Below are positions 7,847 to 16,091 of a DNA stretch of 34,729 nucleotides, piece by piece (the stretch's first letter is position 1; each line of letters opens with the position of its first letter). The notes under the pieces are model-generated. The model did no database searches. It was not told the origin of the DNA and saw only the letters and a list, made by a program, of their open reading frames with translations. A program made the position numbers and the translations under genes. Origin of the DNA: Desulfobacteraceae bacterium (GTDB taxonomy: Bacteria > Desulfobacterota > Desulfobacteria > Desulfobacterales > ETH-SRB1); contig JABZFQ010000077.1 of assembly GCA_014237365.1 (NCBI GenBank), forward strand, positions 1 to 34,729. Direction: 5' to 3'.

Positions 7847-9090
7847 CAGCCTGGATTAAGATTGGATTGAGGAACATCGTCAAGAATCTACGCCGTTCAG
7901 TCATTACTGCGTTGGCTATTGCTTTAGGCTTTGCTGCTGTAAACCTTTTTGCCGGGTTTACCAACTACATGTACACGGGAAACCGCGATATAGCGATTTA
8001 CGGAAAATGCGGCGGGCATCTAACGATTTTCAGGAAAGATTTTTTAGAAAAAGGTCGGTTGAATCCGGCTCAATACCTGCTGTCTCCTGAGGAAATTAGA
8101 GATGTCAATGCAATATGCCAGGATAACCCACACGTAATGCTGGTGACACCACAATTAAGAATAACCGGGCTCGCCAGCAATGGCAGCATTTCAACCATTT
8201 TTATTGCCCAGGGGATTGTCCCATCAGCAAAACGTGTGTTTTTTAGCAGAATGAATGCACCGAAAATCGGCAAAATATTTGAGGGCCGGGAACTGGAGAA
8301 TGATAAAAGCTACGGTGTAGCTATGACTAAAGGCTTGGCTCGCCTGCTTGATTTGAAAGTAGGTTCCTATGCTGTAGCTTTTACTAATACAATATACGGC
8401 CAAATGAATGCCCTTGATATGGAGGTTTTTCAATTATTAGATGCCGCTTCTGATGAAATGAATGACAAAATAATGCAGGTGCCACTTGCTTTTGCCCGGA
8501 CGCTTTATGATACGGATGGTGCTGATAAATTGGCTATACTTCTTGACGATACTAAATATACCGAATCTATTCGGGATCAATTGCAGACGGCCTTTTCGCA
8601 AAGAGGACTGGACCTGGAGGCCAAAACATGGGAAGAAATGAGTGAATGGTATAGAAAAGTTAAAATCATGTTTGACGTAATCTTTGCCTTTTTGTTTAGT
8701 ATTGTTTTTATCATTGTGGTAATGAGCGTAATAAATACTATGAGCATGGTCGTTGTGGAAAGGACCAGAGAGATTGGGACTTTGAGGGCTTTGGGCCTCA
8801 GGCGCAGAGGAGTTATGTCTTTATTTGCAGTTGAGACCAGTCTGCTTGGTGTTTTTGGCACAATCGGAGGTCTTTTTTTAACCTTCATTGGTTGGTGTGC
8901 CGTCGATGTGATCAAACCAACGTGGATTCCTCCAGGCATATCAAGACGTATGGTAATAAGCATTGAGTTTGTTCCCGAATTTATGCTATACAGTTTTATA
9001 TTTTTAATTTTGCTTTGTTTGATAGCTTCTCTTATCCCTGCCAAACGCGCGGCAGGACAAAATGTTGTGGATGCCTTAGGTCATGTATAG
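7843..9090 (+). CDS. ABC transporter permease, FtsX/MacB/LolE family
   Basis: Inner-membrane subunit of 415 aa. One membrane segment near the N-terminus (about 18-38) is followed by a large periplasmic domain and three C-terminal segments (around IFAFLFSIVFIIVVMSVIN, LLGVFGTIGGLFLTFIGW and YSFIFLILLCLIASLIPA), the usual LolC/E-MacB topology. ERTREIGTLRALGLRRRGV is the coupling-helix region of FtsX-type permeases. Its ATG overlaps the stop of the ATPase gene. The LolA-like gene follows 15 bases later, so the trio looks like a dedicated lipid-export path from the inner membrane to a periplasmic carrier. Only one permease gene is present, so the transporter would be a homodimer. Confidence 0.93.
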   Translation: MTAWIKIGLRNIVKNLRRSVITALAIALGFAAVNLFAGFTNYMYTGNRDIAIYGKCGGHLTIFRKDFLEKGRLNPAQYLLSPEEIRDVNAICQDNPHVMLVTPQLRITGLASNGSISTIFIAQGIVPSAKRVFFSRMNAPKIGKIFEGRELENDKSYGVAMTKGLARLLDLKVGSYAVAFTNTIYGQMNALDMEVFQLLDAASDEMNDKIMQVPLAFARTLYDTDGADKLAILLDDTKYTESIRDQLQTAFSQRGLDLEAKTWEEMSEWYRKVKIMFDVIFAFLFSIVFIIVVMSVINTMSMVVVERTREIGTLRALGLRRRGVMSLFAVETSLLGVFGTIGGLFLTFIGWCAVDVIKPTWIPPGISRRMVISIEFVPEFMLYSFIFLILLCLIASLIPAKRAAGQNVVDALGHV

Positions 9091-9105
9091 GATGAGGAAA
9101 AGAAT

Positions 9106-9858
9106 ATGATGAGAAATTGCTTGATCAGTGCTATGATAGTATTGGTAATCAATTTTTGGAGTATACATTACTCCTATGCTGAGCTGATCTCTAAAGAAAT
9201 TCTCCACCGCGCTGATGAGTCAAGGGGTAATTTAGAGGGAGTTAAATGGAGAGTATGTATCAATTCAATTGAGAGTGATCGTCAACAAAAACGAAGTCTC
9301 AATGTGCAAGCAAGGGCTTATGACTTTCTCGGCAGTTTAATTTCGCCTCCTAAGGTAAAAGGACAAAAATTGCTGATGCTTGATCACAGTATGTGGTTTG
9401 TCAAACCCGGTTTGAGAAAATCAGTGCCGGTTTCTCCGAGACAAAAGTTGGTGGGAGGAGCTTCCTACGGAGATATTGCGGCTACCAATTATGCAAATGA
9501 TTATGAACCAACCCCACTAGATGATGAAGCGGTAGATGATGAACTATGTTATGTATTTAATCTTAAGGCGATACACAAAAACGCTACGTACAATTTTATA
9601 AAATATTGGATATCTAAAAATCGGTTAGTGGGAGTAAAGGCTGAATTTTTTACCGTTTCAGGTAAGATGTTTAAAATGGCCAGGTTTGAATACGAAAATG
9701 TTGTAAAGTTAAGAGATGAGCCACGGCCGTTTATTTCGAAAATGGTAATTACTGACGCGTTCATAAATAGTAACGTAACAACTCTGAATTTCAGCGAGCC
9801 TATTCTTGTAAAAGTCCCTGATTCAACATTTAATCTGAATTTACTGATGATGAGGTAA
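9106..9858 (+). CDS. LolA-like outer-membrane lipoprotein-sorting protein
   Basis: 250-aa periplasmic protein with an N-terminal signal peptide (about 1-25, ending YSYA). The block MWFVKPGLRKSVPVSPRQKL followed by GGASYGDIAATNYANDY is characteristic of the LolA-like family annotated as outer membrane lipoprotein-sorting protein, which carries lipids or lipoproteins across the periplasm in an open beta-barrel cradle. GAGGAAAAG precedes the ATG. It is positioned after the ABC pair and before an outer-membrane barrel, giving an inner membrane - periplasm - outer membrane route. Relatives occur in RND/MMPL and aryl polyene loci. The cargo is inferred to be the cluster lipid; a lipoprotein cargo cannot be excluded. 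Confidence 0.88.
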   Translation: MMRNCLISAMIVLVINFWSIHYSYAELISKEILHRADESRGNLEGVKWRVCINSIESDRQQKRSLNVQARAYDFLGSLISPPKVKGQKLLMLDHSMWFVKPGLRKSVPVSPRQKLVGGASYGDIAATNYANDYEPTPLDDEAVDDELCYVFNLKAIHKNATYNFIKYWISKNRLVGVKAEFFTVSGKMFKMARFEYENVVKLRDEPRPFISKMVITDAFINSNVTTLNFSEPILVKVPDSTFNLNLLMMR

Positions 9859-9859
9859 T

Positions 9860-9965
9860 TATAGACTTTCAGATAATTAATTTCACAAGGCTATAAGGAG
9901 GAAAGCGTATTAGTTATACGTCAACGACTGATAACGCAGTGAAATTATTTATCTGAAAATCTATA
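9860..9965. repeat. 106-bp hairpin repeat, complete copy
   Basis: The left arm TATAGACTTTCAGATAATTA to 9886 pairs with 9939-9965 (25 of 27 positions by eye). The loop contains CGTATTAGTTATACG and an AAGGAGG with no start codon at proper spacing. The right part recurs at 5423-5488 and the tip recurs at 12378-12395. It fills the gap between the LolA-like gene and the outer-membrane barrel gene. Confidence 0.72.
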
Positions 9966-9973
9966 TTATAAAT

Positions 9974-11347
9974 ATGCACAAAAATCACTATACAAGAAAG
10001 TTAATTATCTTATTTCCACTTTCATGTATTTTGTTTTTTGTGCCTGCTCTGGCTTTTTCTTCGACTATTTCTTATGCGAACGCTGAATCTAATTCTTTTA
10101 TTTATGATATAGCAAAAGAGGCAAAAGATGGTTTTAATTACCTGTTTAAAACGTTGATTTTTGGAACAACAATGAAACCATCTGATTCCACGCAAAATCC
10201 AAACAATGACTTTCTGGAACTGCCGAGATATACATTTGATTTTGAATTGAGGCCAGACCTTTTCCTGAATTTTCGAAGGGTAACTTTAATAGCTAAACCA
10301 AGAATAAATGTGGAACGTCAATATTGGAACGACGGAAATCGTGATGGGGATAGTTCCACAAAAGATGATTGCTATGTTAATGAATGGATAGCTAGGCTAA
10401 GATTGACTGAAGGCTTATTTGCTTCTTATGGAAGAGAAAACCTTCAGTGGGGAGCCTCCTTCTTATTGTCTCCATCCAATCCTTTTTTTCGGAACAACGG
10501 TCAATCAAATCCTAAATGTGAAGTTCCAGGAATGGATTTTGCGCGTTTTGTGTGGATTCCCAATTCTTCCTGTACAGCCTCACTTATTGCTAATACAGAT
10601 GAGGGACGACAGGAATTTGTCTTAGACGATTTTGAACCGACATATGCTTTAAAGTTAGACTATAACTCATACCAAAAAAACTTTAGTGTGATTGCATCTT
10701 ATAAGGAAGAAGATAGGTTTCAAATAGGCGCTTTTGCCAAATGGACGGTTTCTGATGCTCTAATGTTACATGGAGAAACATCTGTAACTCAAGGAACCAA
10801 CGCTCTATATCCGGTGGAAATCATAACTCCATCAGGATCATCAATTCAAATGATTCCGGTCAAAAAAGACGAAACCAGCCTTGAAGGATTATTGCTTTTA
10901 GGGGGATCCTACACGTTGGAAGCAGGGCCTACTTTGACGCTCGAATATGTATTTAACAGCACTGGATATGACGAAAAAGAAGCAGAACTTTATTATGAAC
11001 TCCGGGATGAAGCTTCCCAGGCTTTCTATTCTCCATATTCCGGAGTGGCAGAGATAGCGCAGCTATTATTAATCCAAACTCTTGATACCAAACTGAAGCT
11101 ACTCAGAAAAAACTATTTTATGCTTCAATATCAACACTCTCAAATACGGGATGTCCTTAATCTAATTTTTCGGTATACCTATAATATAAACGATTATTCA
11201 AGTCACTTCGTATCTATTGTGGAGTATGATGTTGGCGACCATACCCAGCTTTTTTTAATTGGCAATCAGAATTTTGGATCTAAAGATACTGAATTTCGTT
11301 CAATTGTAGAATATAGCTGGATGTTTGGATTAGAATATACTTTTTGA
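9974..11347 (+). CDS. outer-membrane beta-barrel protein of unknown family
   Basis: 457 aa with a clear signal peptide (KLIILFPLSCILFFVPALAF). The rest alternates polar and hydrophobic residues in strand-like stretches and ends with LEYTF, the terminal Phe expected for BAM-inserted barrels. The segment GRENLQWGASFLLSPSNPFF resembles porin-like proteins of the DUF1302 or alginate-export kind, but I cannot assign a family firmly. It follows the ABC and LolA-like genes, so it may place the product in, or pass it through, the outer membrane. The ATG at 9974 lies 8 bases after the hairpin repeat and has no good Shine-Dalgarno. Confidence 0.75.
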   Translation: MHKNHYTRKLIILFPLSCILFFVPALAFSSTISYANAESNSFIYDIAKEAKDGFNYLFKTLIFGTTMKPSDSTQNPNNDFLELPRYTFDFELRPDLFLNFRRVTLIAKPRINVERQYWNDGNRDGDSSTKDDCYVNEWIARLRLTEGLFASYGRENLQWGASFLLSPSNPFFRNNGQSNPKCEVPGMDFARFVWIPNSSCTASLIANTDEGRQEFVLDDFEPTYALKLDYNSYQKNFSVIASYKEEDRFQIGAFAKWTVSDALMLHGETSVTQGTNALYPVEIITPSGSSIQMIPVKKDETSLEGLLLLGGSYTLEAGPTLTLEYVFNSTGYDEKEAELYYELRDEASQAFYSPYSGVAEIAQLLLIQTLDTKLKLLRKNYFMLQYQHSQIRDVLNLIFRYTYNINDYSSHFVSIVEYDVGDHTQLFLIGNQNFGSKDTEFRSIVEYSWMFGLEYTF

Positions 11348-11402
11348 AAATCTACACCCTGCCGGAGCCTGGTTGTAAAGTAAAGCAGTTTAAGGTTTTT
11401 GT

Positions 11403-12365
11403 ATGAAAAGAATACTAGTTATAAATTACTCACAAACAGGTCAGTTGACAAGTATCGTTAAATCCTTAATATCTCCCCTGAGCAAAAATAAGACTATCGA
11501 AGTTGTCTGGGAAGAATTGGAACCAATTAAGCCATATCCTTTTCCCTGGCCCTTTATTAAATTTTTGGATGTATTTCCTGAATCTGTGTTGATGGATGCG
11601 CCAGAAATGAAGTCCTTTTCATTTGACCCGAACAAAAAGTTTGACTTGATCATATTGTCCTACCAAGTATGGTACCTGTCTCCTTCATTACCTGTTACTG
11701 GCTTTCTTAAATCACCAGAAGCAAGAGTTATGAAGGAGACACCGGTTATTACTGTTATCGGTTGTAGAGATATGTGGTTGATTGCGCAGGAAAAAGTCAA
11801 AAAATGTTTGGAACAAATTAGCGCAAAATTCATTGATAATGTGGTCTTTCTCGATCAGGGTAAAAAAGGCGCCACATTCATAACTACGCCCCGATGGCTG
11901 TTGACAGGTAAAAAAGAAAAATTTTGGAAAATATTTCCCGCAGCCGGTGTAAGCGAAAAGGATATTATGAATGCCGATAGTTTTGGAAATGCAATCTTAA
12001 AAGCTTTGGAGAGTGGAGAAATAGATAGGGGGAATTCTATTCTTAAAGGGTTGGGAGCAGTCAAAGTTAATCCCAATAATATTAAATTCGAACAAGCGGC
12101 TCATTGGCATTTTCTTGTTTGGGCAAAAATTATACAAGCGATCGGAAAACAGGGCCAAATGAAAAGGCTGCCATTTTTGATTTTATTCATTGTTTTTCTC
12201 TCAGGTATGATTTTGATATCATTTCCATTTGCTATTATCTTTAATATATTTATCAATCCTTTTAGAAATGAAGAAATTGCAAAAAAGGTAGAATATTTCG
12301 AACAACCTTCCGGGTCTTCAACAGAAAGATTAGAATCACTGAGCGCAATGAAAGATATAAAATGA
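11403..12365 (+). CDS. DarA-like dialkylresorcinol-condensing (aromatase) family protein
   Basis: 320 aa. The N-terminus has a flavodoxin-like nucleotide-binding start (MKRILVINYSQTGQLTSIVK), then PYPFPWPFIKFLDVFPESV and LIILSYQVWYLSPSLPVTGF, which I recognise as the family annotated dialkylresorcinol condensing enzyme. In dialkylresorcinol and flexirubin pathways DarA acts after the ketosynthase DarB and is thought to oxidise a cyclohexanedione intermediate to the aromatic ring. A hydrophobic segment around residues 253-285 suggests membrane attachment. It is the last gene of the left plus-strand arm and faces the sulfotransferase operon. Together with the KAS III-like gene and ACP it hints at a resorcinol product. 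The family call rests on remembered motifs and is moderately sure. Confidence 0.72.
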   Translation: MKRILVINYSQTGQLTSIVKSLISPLSKNKTIEVVWEELEPIKPYPFPWPFIKFLDVFPESVLMDAPEMKSFSFDPNKKFDLIILSYQVWYLSPSLPVTGFLKSPEARVMKETPVITVIGCRDMWLIAQEKVKKCLEQISAKFIDNVVFLDQGKKGATFITTPRWLLTGKKEKFWKIFPAAGVSEKDIMNADSFGNAILKALESGEIDRGNSILKGLGAVKVNPNNIKFEQAAHWHFLVWAKIIQAIGKQGQMKRLPFLILFIVFLSGMILISFPFAIIFNIFINPFRNEEIAKKVEYFEQPSGSSTERLESLSAMKDIK

Positions 12366-12377
12366 AAGACATAAATT

Positions 12378-12395
12378 GTTATCTGAAAGTCTATA
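12378..12395. repeat. solo end of the GAAAGTCTATA repeat
   Basis: TGTTATCTGAAAGTCTATA matches the right tip of the 5423-5488 and 9860-9965 repeats. It lies in the 58-base gap between convergent genes. Nothing else of the element is visible here. Confidence 0.5.
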
Positions 12396-12400
12396 TTTGC

Positions 12401-12422
12401 CCGAACGAAAATCTCGGTTTTT
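12401..12422 (+). terminator. possible weak terminator between convergent genes
   Basis: CCGA (12401-12404) can pair with TCGG (12414-12417), followed by five T. The stem is only four pairs, so this is a weak candidate for ending the 2049-12365 transcript. Confidence 0.25.
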
Positions 12423-12423
12423 A

Positions 12424-13512
12424 TCATAAGTAACCATATTTAAACATATTTTCGCGACAGATTGATTCAACAATATCAAAATTTCCGTAGACATTTTTGT
12501 GATGTATGATGCCTATCTGGCCGATCTTTTGCGAAAAAGCTATATTGTTTTTCTTGATTTCGGGAAGTTCACAAAACTCAAAAATCTTTAAGATCTCTTC
12601 TCCAGGATTTGAAAGAATATCCTCATAACGTACTTCATAGAAAGAGGGCAGATTGTTCTTATGTCTGTTGACAAATGAAATTGCATCATTCCATAGATTT
12701 GCTGTAGTTCGAATATCTTTCGGGCCATATCTTTTGACGTTCTCAGATAGGTTTGGCAAACGAGGATAAGGAATGAAAACCTTATTATTATATATTGGAA
12801 GGCGCGTTTTAGTTCTAATCTTAGCAAGCTGGTCTGCATTAAGATTGTACAATTTAATGAGAGAGTTTGCACTGGTTCGAGCGTCACGCACCAGATGTAT
12901 GAATTTGGCATCAGGAAACATATCTTTAAGGAGGAGGATACGTGGCAGCAGGGCTGGATTCTTGGTGAAAAACCGTGAAGGTTTGCCTTCAAAACACCAG
13001 ATAATTTTGCAAATGGATGTATAGATATTTTCTAGTTCTAGAGAAGAAAAGGCCTCAATCTTATGTTCAACATAATTTAGGGAGTAAGGATCATCTTTAA
13101 GCCACTCACCCCAAAAAGCAATGCCTTCTGATGGACTTCCTGAATCTACTTCTATACTATCTTGCAGATACCGTTCTCCCCTGGCATTGAGGTTGAACTG
13201 CTTTCGAAAATATTCTGCAGCACAAAAACATGTCCGAAATAGATGCATGGTATTGGTTATGTAAGCAATATCCGGGTGAGTACAAAGGATGTCTTGTAAC
13301 ATTGATGAGCCAGAGCGTGGAAGAGCGATCACAAAAATGGGTCGATACAGATGTATATCTCGGATGTCTACATTTAAAATATGATCCTCATACCATTTCA
13401 GGAATCCTTCAAGTGGCTTGGGTGGAAGTTCTGGTATTACGAATTGTCTTTCAAAGCATGATCTTAGAAGTACCCTGGATAGTAGATTTGAATATTCAAC
13501 CTTTTGTTTCAT
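12424..13512 (-). CDS. sulfotransferase family protein (1)
   Basis: 362-aa cytoplasmic enzyme expected to move a sulfuryl group from PAPS to a hydroxyl. The 5'-phosphosulfate loop is VIALPRSGSSML (about 61-72), and the 3'-phosphate site includes FIHLVRDARTSANSL with Arg209. These match the Sulfotransfer_3 type family. It is the last gene of a three-gene minus-strand block with the methyltransferase and a second sulfotransferase, with a 52-base gap upstream. The acceptor is probably a hydroxyl on the cluster lipid, but that is inference. PAPS would come from sulfate activation; ATP sulfurylase is abundant in sulfate reducers, although APS kinase is not in the window. Confidence 0.9.
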   Translation of the reverse strand: MKQKVEYSNLLSRVLLRSCFERQFVIPELPPKPLEGFLKWYEDHILNVDIRDIHLYRPIFVIALPRSGSSMLQDILCTHPDIAYITNTMHLFRTCFCAAEYFRKQFNLNARGERYLQDSIEVDSGSPSEGIAFWGEWLKDDPYSLNYVEHKIEAFSSLELENIYTSICKIIWCFEGKPSRFFTKNPALLPRILLLKDMFPDAKFIHLVRDARTSANSLIKLYNLNADQLAKIRTKTRLPIYNNKVFIPYPRLPNLSENVKRYGPKDIRTTANLWNDAISFVNRHKNNLPSFYEVRYEDILSNPGEEILKIFEFCELPEIKKNNIAFSQKIGQIGIIHHKNVYGNFDIVESICRENMFKYGYL

Positions 13513-13564
13513 ATCGCATCTCTTTTAGGAAGGTGGACTTCTCTACTCATATTTCTAACTTTTT

Positions 13565-14590
13565 CTACTTCCATCCTTCGAAAAGAACAGTTGGAGATAT
13601 TAATCGAAATGGTTTTACCATAATACGGTTGAAACCAGCCGTCTTGAACAAATGTCGCATTTCTTCACGATGGTAGCATTTACCTCCAAGAGTAAAGTAA
13701 TTCAGCGAGATGAGGCTGACAAATTTATCTTGCAATCTGCCTATACCCATAAACTGATCTACTACTATTATTACACCTTGAGGACTCAGTGCTTCATGAA
13801 TACGCGATATTAACTTTCGATTTTGCTTAAAGTTGAAGAGATGAACCATGTTGACAAGAAGCACCGCATCCCAGCCAGTACCTATATTATCATTTAAAGC
13901 ATCGCCAACTCGAAGTTCGAGTGCTTCAGGATTACCTTTCTGTTTGAGAATGCGCTGAGCTGTGGCTATTGGTCCTGCAAAATCAAGAATAGTAGCTTTT
14001 AAGCCGGGGAACTTTTGAACCAGAGCACGACTATACTCTCCGTGAGCTCCTCCAATATCCAGCAGTCGTTTGGCGTCATTAGGCAACTTTACTTTTTTGA
14101 GGAATTCTGGGATAAGTTGTCGCGACATCTCCCTCATCGCTTTGGTATAGATTTCCTGCCGTTCAGAGTGAACTGAAACCTCATGCTTATGGAAATCCAC
14201 AACTGGTTTGCCTGTTCTTAAGGGAACTTCTAGATCACTAAGACGATTCCAAGTATGAAGTTGCAGCCTGAGGAAATTCGCTATTCCCCGTCTTGGATCG
14301 ATGATCCATCTTTTAACCCACCGACCATTCTTATAGCGATCCTTTCGTTTTTCAAGATATCCGCTTTTCTCAAGGGCAATTAGGAGAACATCAGCACCTT
14401 CTCTAGAGATTCCAATACGTTGAGCAACCTCGTCGGAACCGAGACCCTTTCCGCTATTCTCCAGTGCTGTGAAAAGGCCAAGCTTATTTGCTTCTAACAG
14501 AGCACGGGTACGACAGATCTGTGGCTGTGTGTCTAAAAGTGGTACAGAAACAAGATTTAGTTTTTTTAAAATAGCGATAAGAAAATCCAT
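13565..14590 (-). CDS. SAM-dependent O-methyltransferase (acetylserotonin/caffeate OMT-like)
   Basis: 341 aa. An N-terminal winged-helix dimerisation region (about 20-100: RALLEANKLGLFTAL, VAQRIGISREGADVLLIAL) precedes a Rossmann SAM domain with motif I LLDIGGAHGEYS (176-187). His250 (VLLVNMVHLF) sits where plant and bacterial OMTs of this family have the catalytic base (NVLHDW-type). Members methylate phenolic hydroxyls of polyketides and phenylpropanoids. Its place between two sulfotransferases suggests that the pathway product has several hydroxyls, some methylated and some sulfated. The ATG is preceded by GGGGTTGAGAA, a weak ribosome site. Confidence 0.9.
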   Translation of the reverse strand: MDFLIAILKKLNLVSVPLLDTQPQICRTRALLEANKLGLFTALENSGKGLGSDEVAQRIGISREGADVLLIALEKSGYLEKRKDRYKNGRWVKRWIIDPRRGIANFLRLQLHTWNRLSDLEVPLRTGKPVVDFHKHEVSVHSERQEIYTKAMREMSRQLIPEFLKKVKLPNDAKRLLDIGGAHGEYSRALVQKFPGLKATILDFAGPIATAQRILKQKGNPEALELRVGDALNDNIGTGWDAVLLVNMVHLFNFKQNRKLISRIHEALSPQGVIIVVDQFMGIGRLQDKFVSLISLNYFTLGGKCYHREEMRHLFKTAGFNRIMVKPFRLISPTVLFEGWK

Positions 14591-14660
14591 GATTTCTCAA
14601 CCCCATAAAAACTATAAATTCATTTCACCTATTGGACTTATTAAGAGAGGTGGACACGGA

Positions 14661-15851
14661 TTATTTTTTAAATCCATATTTATCAAAAATGAAAGATAAG
14701 TCCCTTGCAATTCTTTCTTTTGACAAACCAAACTCTTTCAACTCCAGATTTCGATGTTTTCGGCGATAACTGCTTTGCGTTTTAATTTGTTCCTGTATTT
14801 TTTTGCGCAACTCCTGACTTATTTCAAGTCCGGTAAACTCAAGAATTGTTTGGATTGCTTTCCCTAAATCATTTTTCAGCAAATCATAAGAGAGGGTCAT
14901 AAATTGTGAGGGATTAAAAATTCCTTTGCTAATCAGGTTCTCAATATATTGATAGAACTGGACATCATAATGGTATCGTCGCTCAAAGTAACGCTGCAAT
15001 CGGTTAGCCGGAATCTTTTTTAGCCCCCATTGAAAATCCAACACATTTCTATCAAGTGAAAGATGGGATGAAATGGTTTCATATGGTGATCTAACCAGAT
15101 AAATAATCTTGGCATCGGGAAAAGCCTCCAGCAGAGATTGAATTCGAAATGCGGAATGATTCATTTTAGTTAAAATCTGTTTTTTGCCCAGATAATAAAT
15201 CTGACGTTGGAGACATTGCTTGAAAAATTGAATAGTCTTTTGACGTACATTCTTAGGTTGATTGTCTGAATAAACAAGATCCATGAAGTCCTTATTGCCA
15301 AGCCCAAGCGAGGTCTGTATCGCTATAAACTGCGTGTTAAAAATATGATAAAATAACAATTCTTCTTCTTCAATTGAACCAAGAGTCATTTTATGGCCAA
15401 TTGATTTTGGGTAGTAAAAAGTATTTTTCCCCTTCTTAATCCTTGACATTATAAAAGGAGCTAAGATTTTTCGGGCGACAAGAGAAGGAAAAAGAAGCTG
15501 CCAAAACTCAAAAACAGCAAATTCCTGACTCTGGGTTAAAAGACGATGTAAAAAGGTTGTCCCGGACCTGGGATGGCCAATGATAAAAATGGGCTTTTCA
15601 ATTTTTATCCGACGATATTCGGGGAAAAATATATTATCCAAAAAAAGTGTAATAGAGTTAAAAAGTAACATAACAGGCCTGATAAAGAGAAAGCGCAGAA
15701 ACTCCTTATTAAAGCCAAAGGTTGACCAAGATGCTGTCAGTATTCTTAAATATATTTTTAATTTGAATAAAAACACGTCATTAACTCTTTGAGAATGAAT
15801 AGATTTTTTTGACGTTTGATTAGGTTGCTCAAAAAGGGGCAAAAAAAGCAA
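14661..15851 (-). CDS. sulfotransferase family protein (2)
   Basis: Up to 396 aa. The PAPS-binding loop is PIFIIGHPRSGTTFLHRLL (about 87-105); the 3'-phosphate region is IIYLVRSPYETISSHLSL with Arg254. It is clearly different from the first sulfotransferase, carrying a longer N-terminal region with hydrophobic stretches (FLRFLFIRPVMLLFNSITLF) that may attach it to the membrane. The start is uncertain: the longest frame begins with TTG at 15851 with no Shine-Dalgarno, and a later start is possible. It is the first gene of the minus-strand block, so its promoter should lie in 15852-16000, between divergent genes. Acceptor unknown. Confidence 0.85.
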   Translation of the reverse strand: MLFLPLFEQPNQTSKKSIHSQRVNDVFLFKLKIYLRILTASWSTFGFNKEFLRFLFIRPVMLLFNSITLFLDNIFFPEYRRIKIEKPIFIIGHPRSGTTFLHRLLTQSQEFAVFEFWQLLFPSLVARKILAPFIMSRIKKGKNTFYYPKSIGHKMTLGSIEEEELLFYHIFNTQFIAIQTSLGLGNKDFMDLVYSDNQPKNVRQKTIQFFKQCLQRQIYYLGKKQILTKMNHSAFRIQSLLEAFPDAKIIYLVRSPYETISSHLSLDRNVLDFQWGLKKIPANRLQRYFERRYHYDVQFYQYIENLISKGIFNPSQFMTLSYDLLKNDLGKAIQTILEFTGLEISQELRKKIQEQIKTQSSYRRKHRNLELKEFGLSKERIARDLSFIFDKYGFKK

Positions 15852-16006
15852 AATAAAATTTTAATATAATGGCCAGGAAGTCTTGTCAATGATAAAAGAA
15901 GCCCGGCAATTTTCATTATGGAATTGCTGGTTAAAGTTTAAGCTGCAAGATCAAACCGAGGTCTGTAAATCTATGTTTGAGTCTGATTTTGGGTTACACA
16001 AAACTC

Positions 16007-16041
16007 TTGACACTACCGTTGTTATTGGCCAATATTATATA
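16007..16041 (+). promoter_or_regulatory. candidate promoter upstream of the FabI-like gene
   Basis: A perfect TTGACA at 16007-16012 is followed by an A+T-rich AATATTATATAA stretch at 16031-16042. The best -10 match at 18-base spacing is weak. It lies in the 240-base divergent gap 15852-16091 and would serve the right plus-strand arm. Confidence 0.4.
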
Positions 16042-16091
16042 AATAGTGACTTGCAGAAACGCTTAGAACACATATAGAAAGGAAAAATCAT

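Noticed and set aside
8577-9044. 155-codon minus-strand open frame
   Set aside because: Opposite the ABC permease membrane segments; a shadow frame.
12517-12531. TGGCCGATCTTTTGC, similar to a sigma54 -24/-12 promoter
   Set aside because: Inside the sulfotransferase coding region, with no gene downstream on that strand; probably chance, despite a sigma54 activator in the window.
15883-16077. 64-codon open frame upstream of the FabI-like gene
   Set aside because: TTG start without ribosome site, no recognisable family, and it overlaps the likely promoter region of the divergent genes.
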